DNA from: CBFGRU01 sp965651255
GTDB taxonomy: Bacteria > Planctomycetota > Phycisphaerae > Phycisphaerales > SM1A02
Assembly: GCA_965651255.1 (NCBI GenBank)
Contig: CBFGRU010000044.1
Location: forward strand, 1-15,947
Direction of reading: 5' to 3'
DNA length: 15,947 bases
The translations under genes were made by a program, and so were the position numbers. Shown here piece after piece: positions 1-7,010 of the stretch (position 1 is its first letter; the number at the start of each line of letters is the position of its first letter). The notes beneath the pieces were generated by a model. That model did no database searches. It worked only from the letters and a program-made list of their open reading frames with translations, and had not been told where the DNA came from.

Positions 1-1966
1 CGGTTGCAGGGCGTGTTTGCGCGTGATCTGACTCGATGCGTTGCGGAGAATCACTCCCGGCCAGCCGATCAAAGCGGCCGCCATTTAGTAACTCTTCTGC
101 CCTGACCAGAAGGCCGATCAATTCATCTGCTGCATCAACGATCCAGGTGACGTTGTCAAGATCCCGTTCAAGTTGTGCGCGTTGCTTCTCAAGTGAGGAA
201 AAGTTTGCACTCAATTGCAGTCGCCGGTCGGATCGCTGTCGTCGAAAAACGCCGAGTTGGTTGAGAAGGTTCAGTAACTCGAACGCATCAAAGAGTTCTG
301 CCACCTTGGCCCGGTGCTGCTCCATGCGTTCGAAGTGACGATCCATTTTGCGTGAGTCACGCTGGTCCTGCATCATCTGCCGAAGGAGCGATGTGGTCTT
401 TCGTGAGACCGACTGCAGCGAGGCGACATCGTGCCGGACGGATTTGACTCGCTCGCGTGCTTCGGTCAGACGTCGGCGATCAAGTGACACCGGCGGCGAC
501 GGAAGCTCCGGCATCTGATGCTGTGCGAACTGCGCGAGTGTGTCCGCCAATGTTCGCGTTTGCGTGTGTTGTTTCCTGACTCCGCCTTCTGTTGCATCGA
601 TGATCAGTGCGCCTTGCTCTTCGGCCTCGGCAAAGTCGCGCTCGAACTGCTGCAGATACGTGAGCATCTGCGCATCGGTGTAGATGGATTTCCCTTCATG
701 ATCGACCGACTTGTGCAGATGAACACGATGGCGGGCGATGCGCTGCCACTCCATCATCTCGATCGTGTTGAATGGATTCAGTTCCGGCGCCCAGATGTCA
801 TGGATCGCGGTTCCGCGCGCATAGTACAGTCCGTCGGTGAACCCCAGATCCTGCCCGATGAAGGCAATGGGGTTGCATCCCATGTAGCGTGCAAGGTAGA
901 ACGCAAGGTGTGCGACCGTCGCGCCGGAGGCAATATTGCCCATGTCGCGTGCGAGCGGACCAAGCGCCTTATCGAGAAAGCCGTTGCCCACACACCGGAT
1001 TGCGCCGGGGAAAGAATCAAGTATGATCGGGTGAGCTTTGGGTTCAGCAACAAGTGTGACCCCCTCGACCATGCCTGGCGTCAGACCTTCGTAGAAGCGT
1101 TTGGAGATCTCGTGATAGTCAAGGGCGGTGACGAAGTGGGGGCGGATACCGGCTTCCAGCAGCGGTTTGAGCGTTGTCTGCACCGCGATAATCACGCAGC
1201 GGTCGCGCACCCCCGGCTCAGCCAGCAGGCCAATGTTCTTCTGCAAACTCGGGCCGGCACTGACGATGACCGCCAGTCGGTCTTCAGCGACATTCTTCAG
1301 ATCCGTGAGTCCCGGCACCTGGACGTAGTGGTCGAGATTTCCCAGCAGATTTTCGATCGTGTTGTGAGAGCGAACAAGCGTTGTAAGGAGGGTCGTCTTG
1401 CTGGCGCTCACGAACTCGCGAAAAACCGAAGTGAATCGCGATGCCTGCTCACCGAGTCGCGCGCGATGTGCGGGGTGCTCAAGGATGGCAACCCCCTGGG
1501 CGACGATCGATTCTGCTCCGGAGAGTTTCCGTGCGATCGCAGCCCGATCGTTGGCATCATGAATCCAGATGACGATGGCCTGGTTCAGCCAGCCGGTCAG
1601 GTCAACTCGTTCGAAGACGGCGCGCACGAGTGACAGGTCCGGCTCAAAGATGACAAGAACCCCCGATCGGTCAACCCGCTTGGCCAGTTGCTCGGCGTGG
1701 TGTCCAACGCCGAATCCTAAAACAACGAAGACCGCATGTTCAAGGACATCAACGCTCTCTGCCAGCCGAACGCCTTCCTCGTGTGGGCGGTGCCTGCTCG
1801 CCAATCGCCGTCCATCGAGAGAGCCGGTCAATGTTCCGTCGGAGGCGGTTTCCCATTCAATCGCCGCGGGTGATGCATGGCGTACCGCCGCCGCGAAATC
1901 GCGGTTTGCCGGGCCAAGGCACGCCAAGTTGCGCTCGAGATAGGACAGTATCAGCGTCTCGGGCAT
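1..1966 (-). CDS. Maf/MptE-like (DUF115) glycosyltransferase-type protein, 3' end beyond window
   Basis: About 655 residues are visible, read from ATG at 1966 to the left edge with no stop, so the C terminus is missing. An in-frame TAA about 30 bases upstream limits the start; no clear Shine-Dalgarno is seen. The core matches the MptE-like family (PF01973, the motility-associated-factor glycosyltransferases): AVIVSAGPSL at about 232-241, VTALDYHEIS at 279-288, GNIASGATVAH at 343-353 and FIGQDLGFTDG at about 369-379, in the family order. After about residue 490 the protein is rich in charged heptads, such as RRRLTEARERVKSVRHDV, suggesting a long coiled-coil tail. Family members transfer nonulosonic acids to flagellin or act near surface glycans; which applies here is not shown, as no flagellar gene is in the window. 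Family assignment is firm, substrate unknown. Confidence 0.85.
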   Translation of the reverse strand, partial: MPETLILSYLERNLACLGPANRDFAAAVRHASPAAIEWETASDGTLTGSLDGRRLASRHRPHEEGVRLAESVDVLEHAVFVVLGFGVGHHAEQLAKRVDRSGVLVIFEPDLSLVRAVFERVDLTGWLNQAIVIWIHDANDRAAIARKLSGAESIVAQGVAILEHPAHRARLGEQASRFTSVFREFVSASKTTLLTTLVRSHNTIENLLGNLDHYVQVPGLTDLKNVAEDRLAVIVSAGPSLQKNIGLLAEPGVRDRCVIIAVQTTLKPLLEAGIRPHFVTALDYHEISKRFYEGLTPGMVEGVTLVAEPKAHPIILDSFPGAIRCVGNGFLDKALGPLARDMGNIASGATVAHLAFYLARYMGCNPIAFIGQDLGFTDGLYYARGTAIHDIWAPELNPFNTIEMMEWQRIARHRVHLHKSVDHEGKSIYTDAQMLTYLQQFERDFAEAEEQGALIIDATEGGVRKQHTQTRTLADTLAQFAQHQMPELPSPPVSLDRRRLTEARERVKSVRHDVASLQSVSRKTTSLLRQMMQDQRDSRKMDRHFERMEQHRAKVAELFDAFELLNLLNQLGVFRRQRSDRRLQLSANFSSLEKQRAQLERDLDNVTWIVDAADELIGLLVRAEELLNGGRFDRLAGSDSPQRIESDHAQTRPAT

Positions 1967-1994
1967 ATCGTCGATTGCGTTGATCTGGTGGAAC

Positions 1995-2012
1995 CGTTAT
2001 CCCCACGTTATC
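1995..2012. promoter_or_regulatory. Tandem heptamer in divergent intergenic region (possible operator)
   Basis: The heptamer CGTTATC occurs at 1995-2001 and again at 2006-2012. The copies are 11 bp apart start to start, about one helical turn, so a dimeric regulator could contact both on one face. They lie between the divergent starts at 1966 and 2040. This is seen in the sequence; a regulatory role is inference. Confidence 0.25.
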
Positions 2013-2039
2013 GGAATGTTTGTGGAGATGCCTGCAACA

Positions 2040-2648
2040 ATGCCTGCCCCGCCACCCGTTTCTCTGATTGACCGATTTCTGTTCGAGAATCCGTGGCCAC
2101 TTTCCATCATCCTGCTGCTGATCGCGGTGGTGATTCTGTATGTGGCCGTCACGCAGGGCAATACGAAGCGACTGCTGTTCGGCTTCGGCGCGCTGACGCT
2201 GGCGATTGGCATCTGGCTGTTGGCGTTCTTCACGACGACCCCGGCTGAACACGGCGAGCGCATCACCCGCGAGTTTGTTCAGCATGCGGTCGCGGGTGAC
2301 TCTGCGCAGGCGATGCTGCTCTTCGGTCCCGGAGCAACGATGGCCGTCGGCAGACCTGATAATGTGGGCTTTGCACTGGCATGGATTCGTTTGCGGCTTC
2401 AATCACTCAGCGGCGATTATCCAATCCGTGCCAACTACATCACGGGTCTCGATGCCTATTCAAAGAACAGCGAACAGGCGGTTGTTCACCTGCATTGTCT
2501 GACCACGTTTGATACGGCGTACACCGTTCCCACCAAATCATCGTGGGTGATTTTTGTCGATCGGCAGCCGGATGGTACCTGGAAGATCTCACGGTTGACC
2601 GCGATACAGATCAACGACGAGGTACCGCGGATGACGTGGTTTCCGTGA
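2040..2648 (+). CDS. Two-helix membrane protein with NTF2/SnoaL-like C-terminal region
   Basis: A 202-residue protein. Two hydrophobic segments (about 20-38 and 45-65) are followed by a soluble region beginning EHGERITREFVQHAVAGDSAQA. The C-terminal half resembles NTF2/SnoaL-like folds: an amphipathic helix carrying a repeated-dosing type AVAGD motif, then beta strands ending in SSWVIFVDRQPDGTWKISRL, with the W-x-V...DG-W-I pattern usual for small NTF2-like domains. No catalytic residue can be assigned. Start choice is uncertain: ATG at 2016, 2028 and 2040 are all in frame. I chose 2040 because GGAG at 2024-2027 precedes it, although the 12-nt spacing is long. The gene diverges from the glycosyltransferase-type gene and its last 38 bases overlap the end of the convergent gene at 2611. 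Function unknown. Confidence 0.75.
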   Translation: MPAPPPVSLIDRFLFENPWPLSIILLLIAVVILYVAVTQGNTKRLLFGFGALTLAIGIWLLAFFTTTPAEHGERITREFVQHAVAGDSAQAMLLFGPGATMAVGRPDNVGFALAWIRLRLQSLSGDYPIRANYITGLDAYSKNSEQAVVHLHCLTTFDTAYTVPTKSSWVIFVDRQPDGTWKISRLTAIQINDEVPRMTWFP

Positions 2649-5406
2649 CCATGGGCGGTCGATGTTCAGCCGGAAATGCGACCGCCTGGTTGAGCCGAGT
2701 GCCATTCTCGACATCCTGCACCCCGAGGAACACCTGTTCGCCGGCGAGGCGGCGCAGGCCGTCTTCGAGATAGAACGTTCGAATCGCGGTTGCACCGGGC
2801 GCCAGCGACGACACGATTCGGCGTTCACGTGGGAAGTTCGGCGCGAGCAGGTAGGCATCGAGCGTGAGCGGCGCACTTCCGGTATTCGAGATGAAGTAGT
2901 CAATCACGACATCGCGCCGGCCGTTTGGTGTGGTCACGATTCGCCAGAGCGGTGATGCGTTCACCGATGGCATACTGATTTCAAAGTCGACGCCGACGGT
3001 GAAGTGGTAGGTGGATTCTGCCTGCAACGAGAGATCAAGCGATATCTGCTTGGGGCCGGTGAGTTCCGATCGGCTGAAGGTCAGCGTAAAGGGAAGTCGA
3101 ATCTCTTCGTTCGGTGCGATGGCGAATGTGTGACGCCGAGGCAGGTACTGCCAATCGCTGGGTTCCCTCAAGTGCACAATGCCGGTGATCATGACCGGCC
3201 ATGGATTGGTCAGGACAATCTCGTGTTCATGAAGTTTCTGCTCGCTGGTGACAATCGCAGGCGTGATTGAGAGGCCCTGTCGAAATCGTGCCAGATCCCG
3301 GTCAATGCCTTCAACGAATACCGGGAGGTCGCCGATGGGAATCGTGTGCTCATTGTTCTCGAGTGCGACGGTGGTACGATTGCCAAAGACATCAATGATT
3401 GTGATCGGGCCGTTGGCCAGTTTCGCGCGAACCATCGTCTCATACGCAATCGCACCGTCACGCCACAGAACGAGACGTGCATCGCGGGAGTGTTCTGTAT
3501 GCTCGATGAGCCAGGCCGTCACATCGCGAGCAATCGGAACTTCCCCGGCAAATCGTGAACCATCGAGGAGTGACCCGAGGGCGCTCCAGATCGCCAGGAT
3601 TGGATCGGGTCGTTCACCGTTGGCATCGACCCACGGTGAAGGCAGAAGCAGAGACGGCGCACCTGCTCGCCAGAGCTCGAGCGCGCGACGACAGGCATCG
3701 GCCAACCGGGCAGCCGATGTAAATCGGTCGGCAGGTAAGGGCTCGACAACGACGATCATGTCGGGTGAATCGTCCGGCCAATGTTTGGCGAATTCACCGA
3801 GATAGGCCGCATCAAGTTGATATGGTACGCGCACCGCGAGGCTGCTCTTTGACCCGGGCGTCAATTGATTCGTCGATTGTTCAGCGCTCCACGGAAACAG
3901 AACGATCGGTTGGGAGACGAGTCGCGCGAATCGCGATGAGAGTTCGGCGGCAGATTGTTCAAGATCTGTCCGCCAGAATGCGACTGGTTCATCTCCCCGG
4001 CCGATCTGCCAGCGCCTGATTCGCTCGCCGAGGTTGACGAGCATCGGTTCAAGATACGGCAGCCATGCATCGGAAAGGGTCAAGCCATCGAGCACCTGTG
4101 TCGGATCAACACCCGCTTCAGAGGCCAACTCATGCGGCAATGACGGAAGCACGAAGACGACATCCACGCCACGGATAAGCAGCGGCTCCACAATCTCACG
4201 CAGCGCCTGGTAGTGAGCTTCGACATTCACATCTTGAAGATTCGGCGTCCAGGCCGGAATGACCGTTGTGCCGAGGCCGAGTTGCAGAAGCAGGTTTGCA
4301 TCATGCTGCAATCGATGGACGGGCTCAGTTTCCAAGGAAACGCCGAACTGGGTGGAAGTGGCGCGATGAAGCGAACGGGCGGGTATGACGATGAAGTCCC
4401 GTCGGCGCTGTGCGATGATTCCACCTGATTCCAGAACGTCGATTTCAGCAGAGTAGTAGCCGAATCGGTCAACGACGAAACGCTTTTTCACATTGATTGT
4501 GCGGCGGCCTACCGGCATCGACTCTTCCAGAATGACTCGGCCGCCGAGGTCGCGCACACGAAGATTCGCCGTGAGCGATGCAGCCGTCATGTCATGCACG
4601 GTAAGTTGCAACTCGATTGGGAGGTGACGCTCACCCTCGGCAATGAATGTATCGCCGGGCGTGCTCGTTTCGATTTCAACGCGCGGTTCATGTCGAACGA
4701 TGAGGTCATCAAAGTACACGTGGCCGCGTACATCGCGAAGCTGGGGTTGGCCCGGCACCGCGGTTTCATACTGAATTGGTTGCAGGGCCTGTAGTTCAAT
4801 GACCAGGTCCGCCGCGGTTGTTGGGCTCGCCGGAATGCGGATAGCCACTTCCTGCCAATCGCCATGGGTGTTCAGAAGTTCGCTGGTGACCGTTGAGTCT
4901 TCAATTGGCCTGCCGTGCTGGTCGTACAGCATTGCGACCAGGCGGGCGCGGGCATGTTTGAGCCCTTCGGTTCGAATGAACACCGAAACGGTGTAGTCAG
5001 CGCCGGGCAGTACTGGAATCACCTTGGGAGGGACTCGAGCAGCCATGGATGCGCCATCCAGCGCGAAGGCGAAGCACCAGTTGCCGGTCACTGGTTGGGT
5101 GCGGGTGAGAACCATTCGCCCGAAAAGTGGAAACCCTGGGCGCCCGGTCGTCGAGTGGTCAACACCATCAGCGGAAAGCGAGGAGGTCGGCCCGATACGG
5201 TGGAAGAAGGCAGGAAGGTCAACCGGAGCTGATTCGCGGTCTTCAAAGTCAAAATGGCGAATCGTCCGACCGAGCACTCCGTGCAGATCGGTTGCCTGCG
5301 ATCGGTCGGCGTCGCCCGGACCATCGATCCTCGGTGGCATGATCGTCTGTCCCGTCGCACCCGGCATCAGGCAGAAGGCCGCGAGAATGACAAGAAAACA
5401 GCGCAT
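2611..5406 (-). CDS. Large secreted multidomain beta-rich protein, possible carbohydrate-active enzyme
   Basis: A 931-residue protein from ATG at 5406. The N terminus MRCFLVILAAFCLMPGATG is a good signal peptide with likely cleavage before Q20. Residues about 45-240 look like a CBM4/9-type jelly roll: FDFED near 50, GNWCFAFAL near 110, then GDWQEVAIRIP and GHVYFDDLIVRHEP, the usual closing strand of such modules. Residues about 240-345 look like another beta-sandwich. About 350-650 alternates strands and helices (FGVSLETEP, LGLGTTVIPAW, GVDVVFVLPSLP, SLLLPSPWVDANGE), suggesting a TIM-barrel-like domain, but I cannot identify catalytic acids. The last 250 residues are Ig/Fn3-like strands (EIVLTNPWPV, FISNTGSAPLTLDAYLLA). 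Function is unassigned; a secreted or periplasmic glycan-binding protein or hydrolase is a guess. No C-terminal anchor is seen. Confidence 0.85.
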   Translation of the reverse strand: MRCFLVILAAFCLMPGATGQTIMPPRIDGPGDADRSQATDLHGVLGRTIRHFDFEDRESAPVDLPAFFHRIGPTSSLSADGVDHSTTGRPGFPLFGRMVLTRTQPVTGNWCFAFALDGASMAARVPPKVIPVLPGADYTVSVFIRTEGLKHARARLVAMLYDQHGRPIEDSTVTSELLNTHGDWQEVAIRIPASPTTAADLVIELQALQPIQYETAVPGQPQLRDVRGHVYFDDLIVRHEPRVEIETSTPGDTFIAEGERHLPIELQLTVHDMTAASLTANLRVRDLGGRVILEESMPVGRRTINVKKRFVVDRFGYYSAEIDVLESGGIIAQRRRDFIVIPARSLHRATSTQFGVSLETEPVHRLQHDANLLLQLGLGTTVIPAWTPNLQDVNVEAHYQALREIVEPLLIRGVDVVFVLPSLPHELASEAGVDPTQVLDGLTLSDAWLPYLEPMLVNLGERIRRWQIGRGDEPVAFWRTDLEQSAAELSSRFARLVSQPIVLFPWSAEQSTNQLTPGSKSSLAVRVPYQLDAAYLGEFAKHWPDDSPDMIVVVEPLPADRFTSAARLADACRRALELWRAGAPSLLLPSPWVDANGERPDPILAIWSALGSLLDGSRFAGEVPIARDVTAWLIEHTEHSRDARLVLWRDGAIAYETMVRAKLANGPITIIDVFGNRTTVALENNEHTIPIGDLPVFVEGIDRDLARFRQGLSITPAIVTSEQKLHEHEIVLTNPWPVMITGIVHLREPSDWQYLPRRHTFAIAPNEEIRLPFTLTFSRSELTGPKQISLDLSLQAESTYHFTVGVDFEISMPSVNASPLWRIVTTPNGRRDVVIDYFISNTGSAPLTLDAYLLAPNFPRERRIVSSLAPGATAIRTFYLEDGLRRLAGEQVFLGVQDVENGTRLNQAVAFPAEHRPPMVTETTSSAVPRR

Positions 5407-5419
5407 CTCTGCAGGAATA

Positions 5420-5469
5420 TCGGTCGTTTGATCGGCATCCTTGACTCATGCCGATAATCAGTCGGTCGT
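5420..5469. promoter_or_regulatory. Dyad flanked by direct repeats between divergent genes (possible shared operator)
   Basis: The 66-bp gap between starts at 5406 (minus) and 5473 (plus) contains a perfect inverted repeat, ATCGGCAT at 5431-5438 and ATGCCGAT at 5448-5455, with 9 nt between. It is bracketed by two copies of TCGGTCGT at 5420-5427 and 5462-5469. The arrangement is nearly symmetric within the gap, as expected if one regulator controlled both directions. The repeats are directly visible; the role is inferred. No convincing -35/-10 pair was found. Confidence 0.4.
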
Positions 5470-5472
5470 CAC

Positions 5473-6192
5473 ATGAGATCCATCCTGCGCACCATCTTTC
5501 TCTCCGTGCTTGCTGCCGCGATCGTGCTTTCGGCGGGGTATCTTCTGATGCTCGACATCAAAGATCGCCGCATTCGCGAATTGGAGGCGATCGAGGCCGA
5601 GATGCGGGCGATCATCGCTCGGAAAGAGGCCATGATCGAGCGGCTTGGCCGTTCCCGCCGCGTCGCCCATCTGGAAGTGATCGCGCAGTCACATCATCCA
5701 TCCACGGGACGGGTGGAGACAACCGAAGTGGCGTTCATCGAAGTCGATGACCGTGGCAAGGAACTCGGCCGGCAGAGCTTTACGGTTCCCGGTGAGATGG
5801 TGTTTATCGACTGCTGGACCGTGAAGTTTCGCTCGGAGGATGTCGCCCACGGCCATCCGCTCCGAGGGCGCACACTCATACTGTTCCGCAGTCTGTTCTC
5901 CGAGCGGATGGCGCCACGCGACGGCCTGACGATCGACACCCCTGGCGCAGCTCCGCTGGGGTATGCCGGCAGTGAACCGGCCATCTTTGAGCAACGTATC
6001 TGGCAGAACTTCTGGGAGATTGCCGGCAATCCGTCCGTCGCGGGGCAGTACGGCGTGCGAATTGCGCAGGGTGAGGTCGTCTACCAGCGCATGAGGGCAG
6101 GGGAGTCGTACGAACTGATCGTGGATGCGGCGGGCGGCATGAATCTCAGGATCATCTCGCCGGATGAACGCGCACTTCAACAATCGGGGTGA
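5473..6192 (+). CDS. Single-pass membrane protein with coiled coil, unknown function
   Basis: A 239-residue protein from ATG at 5473, with no clear Shine-Dalgarno. A short basic start (MRSILR) leads into one hydrophobic segment at about 7-27, which is either a signal anchor or an uncleaved signal. Residues about 28-62 form a charged heptad region (DIKDRRIRELEAIEAEMRAI), likely a coiled coil. The remainder is mostly strands: HLEVIAQS, TEVAFIEVDDRGKELGRQ, VFIDCWTVKFRSEDV, TLILFRSLFSERMAP. This contains a segment with conserved-looking GxxxYGVRIAQGEVVYQRMRAG near 193-210. I do not recognise a family. It is the first of three plus-strand genes and ends 27 bp before the uracil-DNA glycosylase gene, so cotranscription is possible, but no functional link is evident. 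Confidence 0.75.
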   Translation: MRSILRTIFLSVLAAAIVLSAGYLLMLDIKDRRIRELEAIEAEMRAIIARKEAMIERLGRSRRVAHLEVIAQSHHPSTGRVETTEVAFIEVDDRGKELGRQSFTVPGEMVFIDCWTVKFRSEDVAHGHPLRGRTLILFRSLFSERMAPRDGLTIDTPGAAPLGYAGSEPAIFEQRIWQNFWEIAGNPSVAGQYGVRIAQGEVVYQRMRAGESYELIVDAAGGMNLRIISPDERALQQSG

Positions 6193-6219
6193 GACCGCGC
6201 CGTTGGCTACACTTTGCAC

Positions 6220-6933
6220 ATGGCTTCCTCTCGGGCACTCAAGCAGATTCACCAGCGTGTTGTTGAATGCGTTCGGTGCCCTGAGCTCCGCGAGTATTGC
6301 GAGGAGGTCGGCAGAACCAAGCGGAAGGCATATCAGGAATGGGAGTACTGGGCGCGACCTGTACCCGGATTCGGTGATTCGGCTGCCTCGATCATGATTG
6401 TGGGCCTCGCCCCGGCTGCGCACGGAGCGAACCGAACGGGTCGCATGTTCACGGGTGATCGTTCGGGTGACTTTCTGTACGCGGCGCTGCATCGCGCCGG
6501 ACTGGCCAATCAACCTCGCTCGACAGATCGAAACGACGGCTTGGCCTTAGTCGATACGTACATTTCGGCGGCCTGTCGCTGCGCTCCGCCGGGAAACAAA
6601 CCGACGACGATTCAGCAGACAAACTGCATGCCGCACCTGATGGAGGAACTGCGATTGATGCAACCGCGAGTTCTAATCGCCCTCGGAGCAATCGGGTGGA
6701 ACGCTTTACTGGCGGCCCTAAGGAACCTCCATGTCTCACTTCCACGTCGTAAACCAACATTTGGGCATGGTGAATCAATTGAGTTACAGTGGCCGGAGAA
6801 TGACCGCAAGCAAAGGTCAGGACTCACGGTTCTGGGTTGTTACCACGTGAGTCAGCAGAATACTTTCACCGGCCGTCTCACAGAACCCATGCTCGATGCA
6901 GTGATCTGCCGGGCCAAGAACTTGGTTTCCTGA
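6220..6933 (+). CDS. Family 5 (UDGb-type) uracil-DNA glycosylase with Fe-S cluster
   Basis: A 237-residue protein, matching the usual size of family 5 enzymes, which remove uracil and other deaminated bases from DNA in base excision repair. Motif 1 is GLAPAAHGANRTGRMFTGD at about 62-80; the A in GLAPA replaces the polar catalytic residue of families 1 and 4, as is characteristic of family 5. Likely 4Fe-4S ligands are C17 and C20 (ECVRC), C121 (RCAPPGNKP) and C136 (TNC). Motif 2 is HVSQQNTFTGRL at 209-220, with Val where most relatives have Pro (HPS). ATG at 6220 was chosen over an in-frame TTG two codons upstream; there is no Shine-Dalgarno. The gene follows the coiled-coil protein gene by 27 bp and precedes the epimerase-HAD gene by 77 bp. 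Confidence 0.93.
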   Translation: MASSRALKQIHQRVVECVRCPELREYCEEVGRTKRKAYQEWEYWARPVPGFGDSAASIMIVGLAPAAHGANRTGRMFTGDRSGDFLYAALHRAGLANQPRSTDRNDGLALVDTYISAACRCAPPGNKPTTIQQTNCMPHLMEELRLMQPRVLIALGAIGWNALLAALRNLHVSLPRRKPTFGHGESIELQWPENDRKQRSGLTVLGCYHVSQQNTFTGRLTEPMLDAVICRAKNLVS

Positions 6934-7010
6934 TTCCCGACACATCGGTGGCGACCACGCAGGACCAGGTACACCATCGGAGGCCCAATGCAGCTACGCT
7001 TCCCGCGATG

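Noticed and set aside
518..1633. Long open frame on the plus strand (371 codons)
   Set aside because: It lies opposite the minus-strand Maf-type gene, whose translation carries clear family motifs. The plus-strand product has no domain pattern and is rich in Cys, Arg and His, as shadows usually are.
6837..7010. 58-codon upstream extension of the epimerase-HAD gene
   Set aside because: It overlaps the end of the uracil-DNA glycosylase gene, and the SDR fold starts directly at MKIFLTGATG from ATG 7011.
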